Part shown: positions 17,509 to 26,621 of the stretch, piece by piece
How positions within the stretch are numbered: the first letter of the stretch is position 1
Layout: every line of letters begins with the position of its first letter
DNA from: Algoriphagus sp.
GTDB taxonomy: Bacteria; Bacteroidota; Bacteroidia; Cytophagales; Cyclobacteriaceae
Length of the DNA stretch: 64,000 nt
Assembly (NCBI RefSeq): GCF_030694375.1
Contig: NZ_JAUXYL010000049.1
Location: forward strand, 62,001 to 126,000
Direction of reading: 5' to 3'
Notes under the pieces: model-generated
Told to the model about the DNA's origin: nothing
The model's input: only the letters and a program-made list of their open reading frames with translations
The model's database searches: none
Position numbers and translations under genes: made by a program

Positions 17509-17857
17509 AGTTGATTAAATTGACCGCTAAGGTAAGCAGGTCATTTTACACAGAAAAGTAAATGAGCTGACAGTAAAAAAACCTCATGTTTGGTTCATAC
17601 CCGATAAATGAATGTAATTTTATAGGATGATGTGTTTTATGCCAATTGGTTAATTTACTCCCGAAATCGGGGTGCTGGCCCTTCACTAGACGTGGTAGAT
17701 AGATGCTAGACCCACATTGAAGGAATCAGTACACGAAGATCCGTACAGCCGAGGGGAGAAATCTGGGATACTGTGTTTTTCGGATTTGTTTGTTAGCCTT
17801 TTTGTTCTACTGGTAAAGTAGCGAAAACACACTTGATTTTGAATTTAAAATTTCGGT
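17509..17857. other. 349-bp divergent intergenic region with predicted stems, no gene seen
   Basis: This separates the TrpF-like gene (minus) and the lipoprotein gene (plus), so it should hold both promoters. I find no open frame with coding character. A hairpin CCCGAAATCGGG lies at about 17660-17671. A longer imperfect stem pairs CCTTCA (17680-17685) with TGAAGG (17718-17723) and, inside it, GTGG (17692-17695) with CCAC (17712-17715). The loop part reads as loose 7-nt words (CTAGACG, TGGTAGA, TAGATGC, TAGACCC). It is either a decayed repeat or a structured RNA; I cannot decide. Confidence 0.4.
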
Positions 17858-18547
17858 ATGCTGAAACGTTTTACGCTTTATTTATTCGTTTTTTTAGTGT
17901 TTGGAGTAGCCTGTGAGGAAAACATAGAAACCCCAAACTTGGACCTGGAGCTGGAATATCAACCGCTTGAGATTGGTAAATTTTGGATTTATGGGGTAGA
18001 TGAGACCATTTATTTTGGTGAAAATGACTCCGAAACCGAGCAGTATTTTTATCGGGATAGAATAAGATCAAGATATCTGAATGAACAGAATGAATTCAAC
18101 TATATCGTAGAGCGGTCCAAATCACAAAATCGGTCCAATTGGGTTTTTGAGTTGGAGTATATCATGATTCACAGAGACAAAGTCCTCCTTCGAACTATCA
18201 ATAATCAACCCCTTGTTGCACTGGTTTTTCCACCGATTTTAGGGAAAATTTGGAATGGCAAAATTTATCAGGCCGAAGGAAAGGATGATTTTGAAATAGT
18301 GGAGCTTGGGGCTGGAAACCTACCGGGTTTTGAGGGTGTTCCCTTGGTGAGGGTCGACCAAGAAAATCTGGATGATAAAATTACAATTCGAGATTTACGC
18401 TATGAGATTTTTGGTAAGGAAATAGGTCTATTGGAAAAATATGATGAAGTGTTAACTTATTGCTCAAGAAATGATTGTTTAGGCAAGCAAGTAATTGATA
18501 GTGGAAACAAAACTCATTTGAAATTATTGGAGTATGGGAAGAATTAA
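17858..18547 (+). CDS. Lipoprotein of unknown function, overlapping a T9SS subtilase gene
   Basis: 229 residues with a lipoprotein signal (lipobox FGVAC, Cys about residue 19, followed by EENIETPN). The mature protein is acidic and probably beta-rich (YQPLEIGKFWIYGVDETIYF; many short charged strands), and a Cys pair occurs near the C-terminus (YCSRNDC). I do not recognise a named domain, though the 'PLEIGKFWIY' opening recurs in Bacteroidota lipoproteins. Its last 14 bp overlap the start of the subtilase gene, which indicates one transcription unit and probably a functional link. Confidence 0.75.
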   Translation: MLKRFTLYLFVFLVFGVACEENIETPNLDLELEYQPLEIGKFWIYGVDETIYFGENDSETEQYFYRDRIRSRYLNEQNEFNYIVERSKSQNRSNWVFELEYIMIHRDKVLLRTINNQPLVALVFPPILGKIWNGKIYQAEGKDDFEIVELGAGNLPGFEGVPLVRVDQENLDDKITIRDLRYEIFGKEIGLLEKYDEVLTYCSRNDCLGKQVIDSGNKTHLKLLEYGKN

Positions 18548-20198
18548 ATTCTGTGTTGGTTTTTTGAGTTTTATGATTTTTGCTTTCGCTGCTGAGGCTC
18601 AGGATCGATACGCCGTTTACTTTAAACATAAACCTCAGACAAGTCTTTCACTGGCAAATCCCCAAGCATTTTTAACTCAAAAAGCAATTCAACGAAGGAC
18701 AAGGGAAGGCATTCAAGCGGATAGCTTAGACCTACCTGTCGCCTCAAAATATCTGGATGAAGTCGCCAAAACCGCTAATTATATACTCTATACCAGTAAG
18801 TGGATGAACGCAGCAGTGTTGGTGACTGATGCCCTAGGTGCAACCACGTTAAAATCATTGCCTTTTGTGGATAAGGTTGAATTGGTAGGCGTGGGGTTTT
18901 TACCTAAGCCAAATGCCCGTATTCAAGACAAAGTTTATGCTTCTGTCACTTTGGAAACCAACTATAATGAACCCAAATTGAATACCCGTGAACTGGCGGT
19001 AGCAAATAATACTTATGATTTTCAAAATCAGCTGATCGGCATTGATAAAATGCATCAGGAAGGCTACACAGGAAAAGGGGTAACTGTGGCTGTATTTGAT
19101 GCGGGATTTCCAGGCACTAATACCGGCTCTCCATTTGCCCATTTGTTTACAAAAAATCAGATTGTTGGACAGCGGGATTTTGTTCGACCTTGGAATTCAG
19201 GTGTTTTTATTGACAATCAGCATGGCACTAATGTGCTTTCACTTATAGCAGCCAATGAGCCGGGGAAATTAGTTTCCGGAGCATATGATGCAAACTATAT
19301 ATTAGTCATCACTGAGGAGGTAGCGACGGAATACAGAGTTGAGGAGTTCAACTGGGTAAGGGGTGCAGAATATGCTGATAGCCTTGGAGTGGATATTATT
19401 AATAGTTCTGTCGGTTATTGGGATTTTGATGATCCAAAAATGGATTATACCATTGCTGATTTGGATGGAAAAACGGCAATTATTACCAAAGGGGCAACAA
19501 TTGCAGCACAGAAAGGAATCTTGATTGTCAATAGTGTAGGCAACTACGGCTCAAGAGGAGTATCAAGCCTAGTTGCACCGGCTGATGCAAAGGGTATTTT
19601 ATCCGTCGGCTCGGTAAATACCGACCTTTCCCGATCCGGTTTTAGTTCTCGAGGGCCAACAGGCGACGGCAGATTAAAACCTGAATTGGCAGCTTTTGGA
19701 GCTTCTCCGGTATTGATTCGCTCTAATGGGACCGTGGGTGCTTCCGGTGGAACATCCTTTTCGGCTCCGCAAATCACAGCTTTGGCAGCAGGACTATGGC
19801 AGGCGAGACCTGAATGGATTAAGGATAAACTAATTGAAAATTTGCTGAGAAGTGCCACTCAATATAAAACCCCCGATAATCTATTGGGCTATGGAATTCC
19901 AAAATTCTATGAGGCTTTGTATGGGGAAATTCTTTCGGTAGAAGAAGAAGACATCGAATGGAAGGTTTATCCAAATCCATTGGTCACGGACGAGATCTCC
20001 ATTTATTTTGGAACAGGACTTAGCAGTAACTTTGAATTGATAGACATGACAGGAAAAATTCTGATCCAAGCACCGTTGACCCGTGCTAATCCTAATTCAC
20101 CTTACCGGGTGCAGTTAAATGGAGTCAAGCCGGGGATGTACCTGATTCAAATGAGAGATGGCTCTTACATCAAGCAAATCAAGCTGGTAAGACAGTAA
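18534..20198 (+). CDS. Subtilisin-like serine protease (S8) with T9SS type A sorting domain
   Basis: 554 residues. A signal peptide ends after EAQ (residue 23). A propeptide-like region runs to about 160, then the S8 domain with Asp189 (AVFDAGF), His230 (DNQHGTNVLSL), oxyanion Asn337 (NSVGN) and nucleophile Ser408 (SGGTSFSAPQ). The C-terminal about 75 residues (YPNPLVTDEISIYF to the basic end IKQIKLVRQ) are a type IX secretion sorting domain, so the protease should cross the outer membrane and be released or anchored at the surface. It overlaps the upstream lipoprotein gene by 14 bp. The S8 triad is intact, so activity is expected. Confidence 0.92.
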   Translation: MGRIKFCVGFLSFMIFAFAAEAQDRYAVYFKHKPQTSLSLANPQAFLTQKAIQRRTREGIQADSLDLPVASKYLDEVAKTANYILYTSKWMNAAVLVTDALGATTLKSLPFVDKVELVGVGFLPKPNARIQDKVYASVTLETNYNEPKLNTRELAVANNTYDFQNQLIGIDKMHQEGYTGKGVTVAVFDAGFPGTNTGSPFAHLFTKNQIVGQRDFVRPWNSGVFIDNQHGTNVLSLIAANEPGKLVSGAYDANYILVITEEVATEYRVEEFNWVRGAEYADSLGVDIINSSVGYWDFDDPKMDYTIADLDGKTAIITKGATIAAQKGILIVNSVGNYGSRGVSSLVAPADAKGILSVGSVNTDLSRSGFSSRGPTGDGRLKPELAAFGASPVLIRSNGTVGASGGTSFSAPQITALAAGLWQARPEWIKDKLIENLLRSATQYKTPDNLLGYGIPKFYEALYGEILSVEEEDIEWKVYPNPLVTDEISIYFGTGLSSNFELIDMTGKILIQAPLTRANPNSPYRVQLNGVKPGMYLIQMRDGSYIKQIKLVRQ

Positions 20199-20245
20199 GG
20201 GATCTCTATCCAATAAAAATCTAACTAGAAAAGTAAAAAGTATTT

Positions 20246-20896
20246 ATGTCCATCTTGATTGCCCCCTCAATTCTCGCTGCCGATTTTGCCAATCTTCAAA
20301 AAGAGGTTGAAATGCTGAATAAATCTCAAGCGGATTATATTCATGTGGATATTATGGACGGCGTATTTGTCCCGAATATTTCATTTGGAATTCCCGTTAC
20401 GGAGGCGATTCACAAGCATGCAAAAAAACCATTGGATGTCCATTTGATGATAGTCAATCCGGATAGTTACTTGGAGGCATTTAGGAATGCCGGAGCAGAA
20501 ATCATTTCTGTCCACTATGAAGCTTGTTCGCACCTGCATCGATCCATACAAGCGATTCGCAAATTGGGAGCTAAAGCAGGCGTCGCGATCAATCCACATA
20601 CCGCTATCGAGCTGCTTGGTGAAATCATTGCCGACATTGATTTAGTCTGTGTGATGTCTGTTAACCCTGGCTTTGGGGGACAAAAATTCATTGAAAACAC
20701 CTATTCAAAGGTTTCCAGACTAAAGGACCTTATTATAAAAAAAGGATCCTCAGCTAAAATCGAGATAGATGGTGGCGTTAATTTGGACAATGCTCCTAAA
20801 CTAATCCAGGCAGGTGCAGACCTGTTGGTAGCGGGTAGTTTCGTTTTTAATTCGGTTGATCCACAAGCCACAATCGCTAGTCTCAAGCAATTTTAA
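20246..20896 (+). CDS. rpe: Ribulose-phosphate 3-epimerase
   Basis: 216 residues, full length for the family. The opening LIAPSILAADFANL, the metal-site strand HVDIMDGVFVPNISFG, the DVHLMI strand, the VMSVNPGFGGQKF loop and the EIDGGVN strand are all the expected Rpe signatures, including the metal-ligand His/Asp residues. It interconverts ribulose-5-phosphate and xylulose-5-phosphate in the pentose phosphate pathway. It lies 47 bp after the subtilase gene in the same direction and may be read through from it. Confidence 0.97.
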   Translation: MSILIAPSILAADFANLQKEVEMLNKSQADYIHVDIMDGVFVPNISFGIPVTEAIHKHAKKPLDVHLMIVNPDSYLEAFRNAGAEIISVHYEACSHLHRSIQAIRKLGAKAGVAINPHTAIELLGEIIADIDLVCVMSVNPGFGGQKFIENTYSKVSRLKDLIIKKGSSAKIEIDGGVNLDNAPKLIQAGADLLVAGSFVFNSVDPQATIASLKQF

Positions 20897-21015
20897 TCTA
20901 AAAAATTAGGTGTCCTACCGTTCATCATAAAATATCCTAAAAGACATTTTTTAACTTGCATCCTTGATCTTAGGCCTATTTATTGCAAGTTGTTGAATAC
21001 ACAACCACAATAATT

Positions 21016-21501
21016 ATGAAAAAGAATTGGATGTTTTTGCTCCTTTTTGGAGGATTGAGTTTGTCAGGATTTGCGCAGGAAACTGCACCTAAAGAGGCTG
21101 TAACTGATGAAGAATTGAAGAAGTTTGCCACAGTTGAGGTTATGACTTCCGAATATGTTGATACAAAAACCTTGGAGTTGAGAGAGATGATTCTTAATAA
21201 TGAGGTCATCGAGGGAGGAGCCAGATACAATGAAATCAAGGCAGCTTGGGGCGACGCAGCGAAAGAAGCTGAAATCAAACTTACAGCTGAAGAAAAAATC
21301 GCATATCAAGCGATCAAGGATTTTCAAGATTCACTTCAACAGTCTGTCATAGATTTCAAAACAGACCTTATTAAGGATGATGCTGTCCTTGGAGTGTCTA
21401 CCTATAACAAGGTAAATGGAGCCATTAAAGAGGACCCCGCGCTGAAAGAAAAGTTGGATCAGCTAGTGGCAGAAATGAAAGTTAAAAAAGACGGAGTTTA
21501 A
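21016..21501 (+). CDS. Small exported helical protein, DUF4168-like
   Basis: 161 residues from the ATG at 21016; the frame open from 20983 adds a non-signal extension. A signal peptide MKKNWMFLLLFGGLSLSGFAQ is cleaved near residue 21. The rest is almost entirely charged helix (DEELKKFATVEVMTSEYV, then ARYNEIKAAW, then EEKIAYQAIKDFQDSL). The pattern is reminiscent of DUF4168 periplasmic proteins, but the resemblance is weak and I would not name a function. It stands alone with its own terminator at 21541. Confidence 0.75.
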   Translation: MKKNWMFLLLFGGLSLSGFAQETAPKEAVTDEELKKFATVEVMTSEYVDTKTLELREMILNNEVIEGGARYNEIKAAWGDAAKEAEIKLTAEEKIAYQAIKDFQDSLQQSVIDFKTDLIKDDAVLGVSTYNKVNGAIKEDPALKEKLDQLVAEMKVKKDGV

Positions 21502-21540
21502 AAAGTCATCAATAAAAAAAATTGATTGGCAATAGATTTG

Positions 21541-21573
21541 AAGAAGTCTCTTTAAATAGAGGCTTCTTTTTTT
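21541..21573 (+). terminator. Rho-independent terminator
   Basis: Stem AAGAAG-t-CTCT / AGAG-g-CTTCTT (one internal mismatch) with a 6-nt loop, followed by seven T. It closes the small exported protein gene at 21501. Confidence 0.85.
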
Positions 21574-21612
21574 ATTTTCACACCATCCAAAGCAATTTAT
21601 CGTTATCAAGGC

Positions 21613-22632
21613 ATGACAATCAGAAAATTTTACTTCTTCGCAGTTGTTTTTTTTATTGCTAATTCTGCTGCTTGGGGTCAGGAGGATGATATTTTTGGAA
21701 TCAGTTCAAAAGCAAAGAATCCTAAAAGTAACTCCGGAGCAGGAAACCTTTTCAGGAATGCTATTGAGATGTTTTCTTTGGAAGTATCCACAGGGGCAGC
21801 TTACCATCATATGGGCACAGATTTTTATTCGAAAAGCCCATCCCTTTATCCGATTTCTCAATTCCAAAATTTTGAAGGATCATCCTTTCAGCTTTCAGAT
21901 ACGCTTTCTTTATCAAGTAACGAATGGGCATTCCCGCTAGTCAATGCCGGAGTAAGGATCAACTTGTTTAATTTATTGACTATAGGAGGCGGACTCGGTA
22001 GAGAGTGGGGCAATCTTGCTCCGATGAGAGGCAATGACCACGAGTTCCAATTTGAGGGAGCTTCGTATCAATTGAGTAAAACTTATGGTACAGTGGGATT
22101 GGTGCTCTATGATGCCAAGCGACGCCAGGGGTTTTTGAAATGGAAATATCGCAGATACAGTAGCAACAACATTTACATGCAGTCAGAGCTAAAACAAAGA
22201 GCCAGACAAAATTATCCATGGAGGTTTATTTTGGAGGGGGAATTTGGTAAAATGAAATTGACAAAAGCCTATGATCCTGCCTTGGATGTAGGTTCTATTC
22301 CTTACGTCCCACGACTTGCTGTCTCTGCGGATCCTTATTATGGAGTAGCAATGCGTGTGGAATATGATTTTTCAGAATATGCAAAGCTGTTTTTGAAAGG
22401 CGGAGCTGAATTCAGAAAATTCACCTACGCAGCTTCAGATTTTTCTGAATTCCAAAACATTAATCAAAATGTCTATGCAGTACAAGCGGGCATGGCAATA
22501 AAAATCCCGGGGACTAAAAGATGTAAAATTCAGGGTTGCGGAGTCGTGATGAAGCACCTTCACAATGGGGTAGAATATCGGGGAAGTTCTATTTTAAATA
22601 TGCAAAACCGAAGAGTCGGACAGTGGTATTAA
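21613..22632 (+). CDS. Outer-membrane beta-barrel-like protein of unknown function
   Basis: 339 residues with a signal peptide (cleavage after AWGQ near residue 23). The mature part alternates aromatic and polar residues in many short strands (GVRINLFNLLTIGGGLGREWG, then YGVAMRVEYDFSEYAKLFLKGGAEFRKF), as in outer-membrane barrels. The C-terminus departs from this: it has two Cys (RCKIQGCGVVMKHLH) and a basic tail, a pattern also seen in the C-terminal ends of gliding/PorP-like envelope proteins, though I cannot assign it. Single gene, 97 bp before gyrA. Confidence 0.7.
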   Translation: MTIRKFYFFAVVFFIANSAAWGQEDDIFGISSKAKNPKSNSGAGNLFRNAIEMFSLEVSTGAAYHHMGTDFYSKSPSLYPISQFQNFEGSSFQLSDTLSLSSNEWAFPLVNAGVRINLFNLLTIGGGLGREWGNLAPMRGNDHEFQFEGASYQLSKTYGTVGLVLYDAKRRQGFLKWKYRRYSSNNIYMQSELKQRARQNYPWRFILEGEFGKMKLTKAYDPALDVGSIPYVPRLAVSADPYYGVAMRVEYDFSEYAKLFLKGGAEFRKFTYAASDFSEFQNINQNVYAVQAGMAIKIPGTKRCKIQGCGVVMKHLHNGVEYRGSSILNMQNRRVGQWY

Positions 22633-22690
22633 GGAAAAGATTGCTGAAACAAGGTTTGAAACTGGACTTTCGAAACCTTACAGTTTTTAC

Positions 22691-22698
22691 TATCTTGC
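22691..22698 (+). promoter_or_regulatory. Candidate -7 element upstream of gyrA
   Basis: TATCTTGC matches the Bacteroidota -7 consensus TAnnTTTG at five of its six fixed positions and lies 31 bp before the gyrA start. No clear TTTG -33 element sits at the right distance, so the call is tentative. Confidence 0.35.
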
Positions 22699-22728
22699 AG
22701 GCTTAATCGACCCCCGAATTAGCATTAT

Positions 22729-25251
22729 ATGGCTCAAGGAGAAAACGAGAACATTATCCCAATTAATATTGAAGAGGAAATGCGTGGTGCCTACATCGAT
22801 TATTCGATGTCAGTCATTGTTTCAAGAGCACTTCCGGATGTCCGAGACGGACTAAAGCCAGTTCACAGACGTATTCTTTATGGAATGCAGGAACTTGGTG
22901 TATTACATAATAAACCTCATAAAAAGTCAGCCAGAATTGTAGGTGAGGTTTTGGGTAAATATCACCCGCATGGTGATTCCGCAGTATACGAGACCATGGT
23001 GCGAATGGCCCAAGATTGGTCTTTACGATACACTTTGGTAGATGGTCAGGGTAACTTTGGGTCCATTGACGGGGACAACCCCGCGGCGATGCGATATACT
23101 GAGGCTAGACTCAAAAGGATCGCAGAAGAATTGTTGGTCGATATCAACAAGGAAACAGTTGACTTCCAATTCAATTTTGATGATTCCCTCAAAGAGCCAA
23201 CGGTTCTTCCAGGCAAAATCCCTGCACTGCTTCTCAACGGGGCATCCGGTATAGCAGTAGGTATGGCGACAAATATGGCTCCCCACAATTTGGGCGAAGT
23301 CATAGACGGAATCGTTGCCTACATCGAGAACAAAGAGATTACCGTTGCTGAATTGATGAAATACATCATTGCCCCGGATTTTCCAACTGGAGGTATTATC
23401 TATGGTTATAATGGTGTCAAAGCAGCCTTCGAGACTGGAAGGGGACGAATCGTAGTTAGAGGAAAAGCCAATGTGGAGATCAAAGATGGTGGCAATCGGG
23501 AGATGATTGTCATTACTGAGATACCATACATGGTTAATAAGGCAAACATGGTTGAAAAAACTGCCGCCTTAATAAATGAGAAAAAAATAGAGGGTATTTC
23601 TGCCATTCGCGATGAGTCGGATCGATCAGGGATGCGAGTTGTATATGAGCTAAAGCGTGATGCAATATCCAGTGTGGTATTGAATAACCTTTACAAGCAT
23701 ACCGCATTACAGACTTCATTCTCGGTAAACAACGTTGCCTTGGTGAAGGGTCGACCTTATACCCTGAACCTCAAAGATCTGATTGTCCACTATGTGGCCC
23801 ACAGACATGAGGTGGTGGTTAGAAGAACCGAGTTTGAGCTTAGAGAAGCTGAAAAAAGAGCGCACATCCTCCAAGGCTATCTGATAGCACTTGATCATCT
23901 TGACGAGGTCATTTCCTTGATCAGGAATTCTCCGGATCCTGAGACAGCTCGAAATGGCCTGATGGAACGGTTTGAATTGAGCGAAATCCAAGCGCGTGCG
24001 ATTCTCGATATGAGATTGCAACGTCTTACCGGCATGGAGCGCGATAAGATCATTCAAGAATACAAAGAGATCATGGCCTTGATCGATGAATTGAAAGAAA
24101 TCCTCGGCAGCGAAGAAAAGCGGATGGAGATCATCAAAACTGAACTTAAGGAAGTGAGAGACAGGTATTCCGATGACCGACGTACCGAAATTGAGCACAA
24201 TGCGGAAGATTTCAGCTACGAGGACATGATCCCGAATGAAGAGGTGGTGATCACCGTATCGCATCAGGGGTATGTGAAGCGTACTGCTTTAACAGAATAC
24301 CGAACTCAGGGTAGAGGCGGAGTTGGTTCTAAAGGCGTGAGTACCAAAGAAGATGATTTTACAGAGTATCTTTTTACAGCATCCACGCACAATTACCTTT
24401 TGATTTTCACTGATAAAGGGAAATTATTCTGGTTGAAAACTTATGCGATTCCGGAAGGGTCTAAGACTTCCAAAGGCCGTCCAATTCAAAACCTGATCAA
24501 CATTGAATCTGATGACAAAATCAGATCCATCATACAGGTGGAGAGTTTGGCAGACCAGGATTACCTGAATAATCACTTCTTGGTCATGATTACCAAAAAG
24601 GGGATTATCAAGAAAACTACCTTGGAGCAATACAGTCGCCCTCGTATCAATGGTATCATCGCTTTGAATATCAGAGAGGATGATCAGTTGGTAAATGTCA
24701 GCATGACCAATGGAAGACAGCACATCGTGATAGCCGCTAAATCCGGCCGTGCAATACACTTTCCTGAGTCGGCAGTTCGTCCGATGGGCAGGACTGCGAC
24801 AGGCGTGAAAGCGATAACGTTAAATCAAGATAAAGATTATGTCATTGGCATGGTTTGTGCCTCAGAGGAAACTGCAACACTGCTGGTAGTGTCCGAAAAA
24901 GGTTACGGAAAACGTTCCGAACTGGAAGAGTACAGAATTACCAACCGTGGTGGAAAAGGAGTAAAAGCAATGAACGTAACTGAGAAAACCGGAGCCTTAG
25001 TTGCGATCAAGCAAGTGACTGATTCAGACGATCTTATGATTATCAATAAGTCTGGAATCACCATCAGAATTTCAATGGATCAGTTAAGAGTAATGGGTAG
25101 AGCTACCCAAGGTGTGAAACTGATAAGAGTAGGAGAGGGAGACGAAATTTCCTCTGTTGAGAAAATCTCAAGAGAAGAAGAAATTGAAATCATCGATTCT
25201 CCTGACTTGGAAAGCGAATCACCCGAAACGCCCGAAGAAACAACTGAATAA
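22729..25251 (+). CDS. gyrA: DNA gyrase subunit A
   Basis: 840 residues. Breakage-reunion domain with the catalytic Tyr123 (AAMRYTEARL). The quinolone-determining region keeps Ser84 and has Glu88 in place of the Asp87 of E. coli (HGDSAVYETM). The C-terminal pinwheel includes the GyrA box TQGRGGVGSKGV near residue 530, which separates gyrase from topoisomerase IV subunit A. The protein ends in an acidic tail (SPDLESESPETPEE). GyrA with GyrB introduces negative supercoils. A TPR protein gene begins 25 bp downstream and is probably co-transcribed. gyrB is not in the window. Confidence 0.98.
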   Translation: MAQGENENIIPINIEEEMRGAYIDYSMSVIVSRALPDVRDGLKPVHRRILYGMQELGVLHNKPHKKSARIVGEVLGKYHPHGDSAVYETMVRMAQDWSLRYTLVDGQGNFGSIDGDNPAAMRYTEARLKRIAEELLVDINKETVDFQFNFDDSLKEPTVLPGKIPALLLNGASGIAVGMATNMAPHNLGEVIDGIVAYIENKEITVAELMKYIIAPDFPTGGIIYGYNGVKAAFETGRGRIVVRGKANVEIKDGGNREMIVITEIPYMVNKANMVEKTAALINEKKIEGISAIRDESDRSGMRVVYELKRDAISSVVLNNLYKHTALQTSFSVNNVALVKGRPYTLNLKDLIVHYVAHRHEVVVRRTEFELREAEKRAHILQGYLIALDHLDEVISLIRNSPDPETARNGLMERFELSEIQARAILDMRLQRLTGMERDKIIQEYKEIMALIDELKEILGSEEKRMEIIKTELKEVRDRYSDDRRTEIEHNAEDFSYEDMIPNEEVVITVSHQGYVKRTALTEYRTQGRGGVGSKGVSTKEDDFTEYLFTASTHNYLLIFTDKGKLFWLKTYAIPEGSKTSKGRPIQNLINIESDDKIRSIIQVESLADQDYLNNHFLVMITKKGIIKKTTLEQYSRPRINGIIALNIREDDQLVNVSMTNGRQHIVIAAKSGRAIHFPESAVRPMGRTATGVKAITLNQDKDYVIGMVCASEETATLLVVSEKGYGKRSELEEYRITNRGGKGVKAMNVTEKTGALVAIKQVTDSDDLMIINKSGITIRISMDQLRVMGRATQGVKLIRVGEGDEISSVEKISREEEIEIIDSPDLESESPETPEETTE

Positions 25252-25276
25252 CCAAACAATTAAGACAAATACGCTA

Positions 25277-26485
25277 ATGAAAAAGCTGATTCTCTCAATG
25301 GTCCTGATTGGTGCTACCACCCTAGCCTTTGGACAAAAAAAAGTAATTAAAGAAGCAGAAAAAGGATTCAAATCAGGAAACCTTGAGTCTGCCTTGGCTG
25401 CTATAAACGCAGCATCCACAAATCCTGAAACAAGCGGCGACCCCGCTACTTTCTTGTTGAAAGCACAAATCGAGACTAAAATATTTGGTACTGATTCTTC
25501 CAATACAGCAGAGACAGTCCAAAAAGGATTCACTGCCTTGGAAACTTTCAAAAAGACGTTTGAAATGGCCGGCGGCAATAAAAATGCTGGTGTTGGGAAA
25601 TTAGTTTACGAAGATGAACTTGTGGGTGTTCCGATTAATTTACGGCCATTTTCAATTATCACGTTGAAAAATGTGGCCTATGATAAAGCGATCGAGCGTT
25701 ACACAGATGACGACTTAGAATTAGCCTATGAGTTCTTCAACATGGCTGGCGAAATTGATTATACTGACACTCTAAGCCACTATAATGCCGGATTCCTTGC
25801 GAATGAGCTAGGGAAGTTTGAGGATGCAAAAAGACACTTTGGGTATTTATTCGAGGTTCCGGAGTATAATAAGATCAATGCTTATTATACCATGGTTCAG
25901 ATTCTCAGCACAGAGGAGAAAAATCCAGAAGCTGCCTACGAATTGATAACAAAAGCAAAAAAAGAGTATCCTACGGATAAAATATTGGCTGAGTATGAAA
26001 TCCAATTGCTTCTTCAGCTTAATAAAATGGACGAAGCAATGTCTCAGATCAATGAAGCATTGGCAAATGACCCTAACAATACCGGGCTTCTTTTGAGATC
26101 AGGATATTTGAAGGAGCAAGCAGGTGACTTGGAAGGTGCTTTGGTAGACTATAAAAAGTCTGTTGAAGTAGATCCAAAATTCTTCGAAGGCAACTATTAT
26201 ACAGGTGCTTTGATGCTTGAGTCATCCAGAAAAATTCTTAATGAATTGAATGCACTGTCTGATGAAGAGTGGGAAAAACAGTCTCAGGCTATGGGAAAGA
26301 AGGCTGATGAGCTTTACAAGCAATCAGTTCCTTATTTCACAAAAGCAGTTGAAATCAGACCTGATAATACTGATATCATGATCATCTTGTTTCAGGTTCA
26401 TAGCAGATTGAAAAACACTGCTGAGGCAGATGCTTTGAACAAAAAGATATCTGCAGTACTTGGAGCAAACTGGCAAGACAATTAA
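25277..26485 (+). CDS. Exported tetratricopeptide repeat protein
   Basis: 402 residues from the ATG at 25277, which starts a clear signal peptide (MKKLILSMVLIGATTLAFGQ). The longer frame from 25157 lies inside gyrA and is rejected. The mature chain is made of TPR-like helix pairs, clearest at DTLSHYNAGFLANELGKFEDAKRHFGYL (about 160-190) and GLLLRSGYLKEQAGDLEGALVDYKKSVEVDP (about 275-305). It is a periplasmic or outer-membrane-associated scaffold whose partner is unknown. It follows gyrA after 25 bp, an arrangement with no obvious functional logic, and ends at a strong terminator. Confidence 0.88.
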   Translation: MKKLILSMVLIGATTLAFGQKKVIKEAEKGFKSGNLESALAAINAASTNPETSGDPATFLLKAQIETKIFGTDSSNTAETVQKGFTALETFKKTFEMAGGNKNAGVGKLVYEDELVGVPINLRPFSIITLKNVAYDKAIERYTDDDLELAYEFFNMAGEIDYTDTLSHYNAGFLANELGKFEDAKRHFGYLFEVPEYNKINAYYTMVQILSTEEKNPEAAYELITKAKKEYPTDKILAEYEIQLLLQLNKMDEAMSQINEALANDPNNTGLLLRSGYLKEQAGDLEGALVDYKKSVEVDPKFFEGNYYTGALMLESSRKILNELNALSDEEWEKQSQAMGKKADELYKQSVPYFTKAVEIRPDNTDIMIILFQVHSRLKNTAEADALNKKISAVLGANWQDN

Positions 26486-26498
26486 TTTTCGATATAGG

Positions 26499-26532
26499 AA
26501 AAAAGGTCGGCATTTTGTCGGCCTTTTTTTTT
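26499..26532 (+). terminator. Rho-independent terminator of the gyrA-TPR unit
   Basis: A 13-bp stem (AAAAAAGGTCGGC / GTCGGCCTTTTTT, with two G-T pairs) and a 5-nt loop, ending in nine T. Confidence 0.9.
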
Positions 26533-26621
26533 GAGATTTTGAATAAGTTGAAACATCCCTTTGGTGCTCCTTTCCTGTTTTTTGATAGTTTTACCAATTA
26601 AGGTCACGAAAAAATAAAGTA

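Noticed and set aside
22972..22995. Quinolone-resistance mutation in GyrA (Glu at position 88)
   Set aside because: Ser84 is intact, and a Glu or Asp at the next position is common natural variation; resistance cannot be inferred.
23716..24264. Open frame of 182 codons on the minus strand
   Set aside because: Opposite gyrA, a highly conserved gene; a shadow frame.
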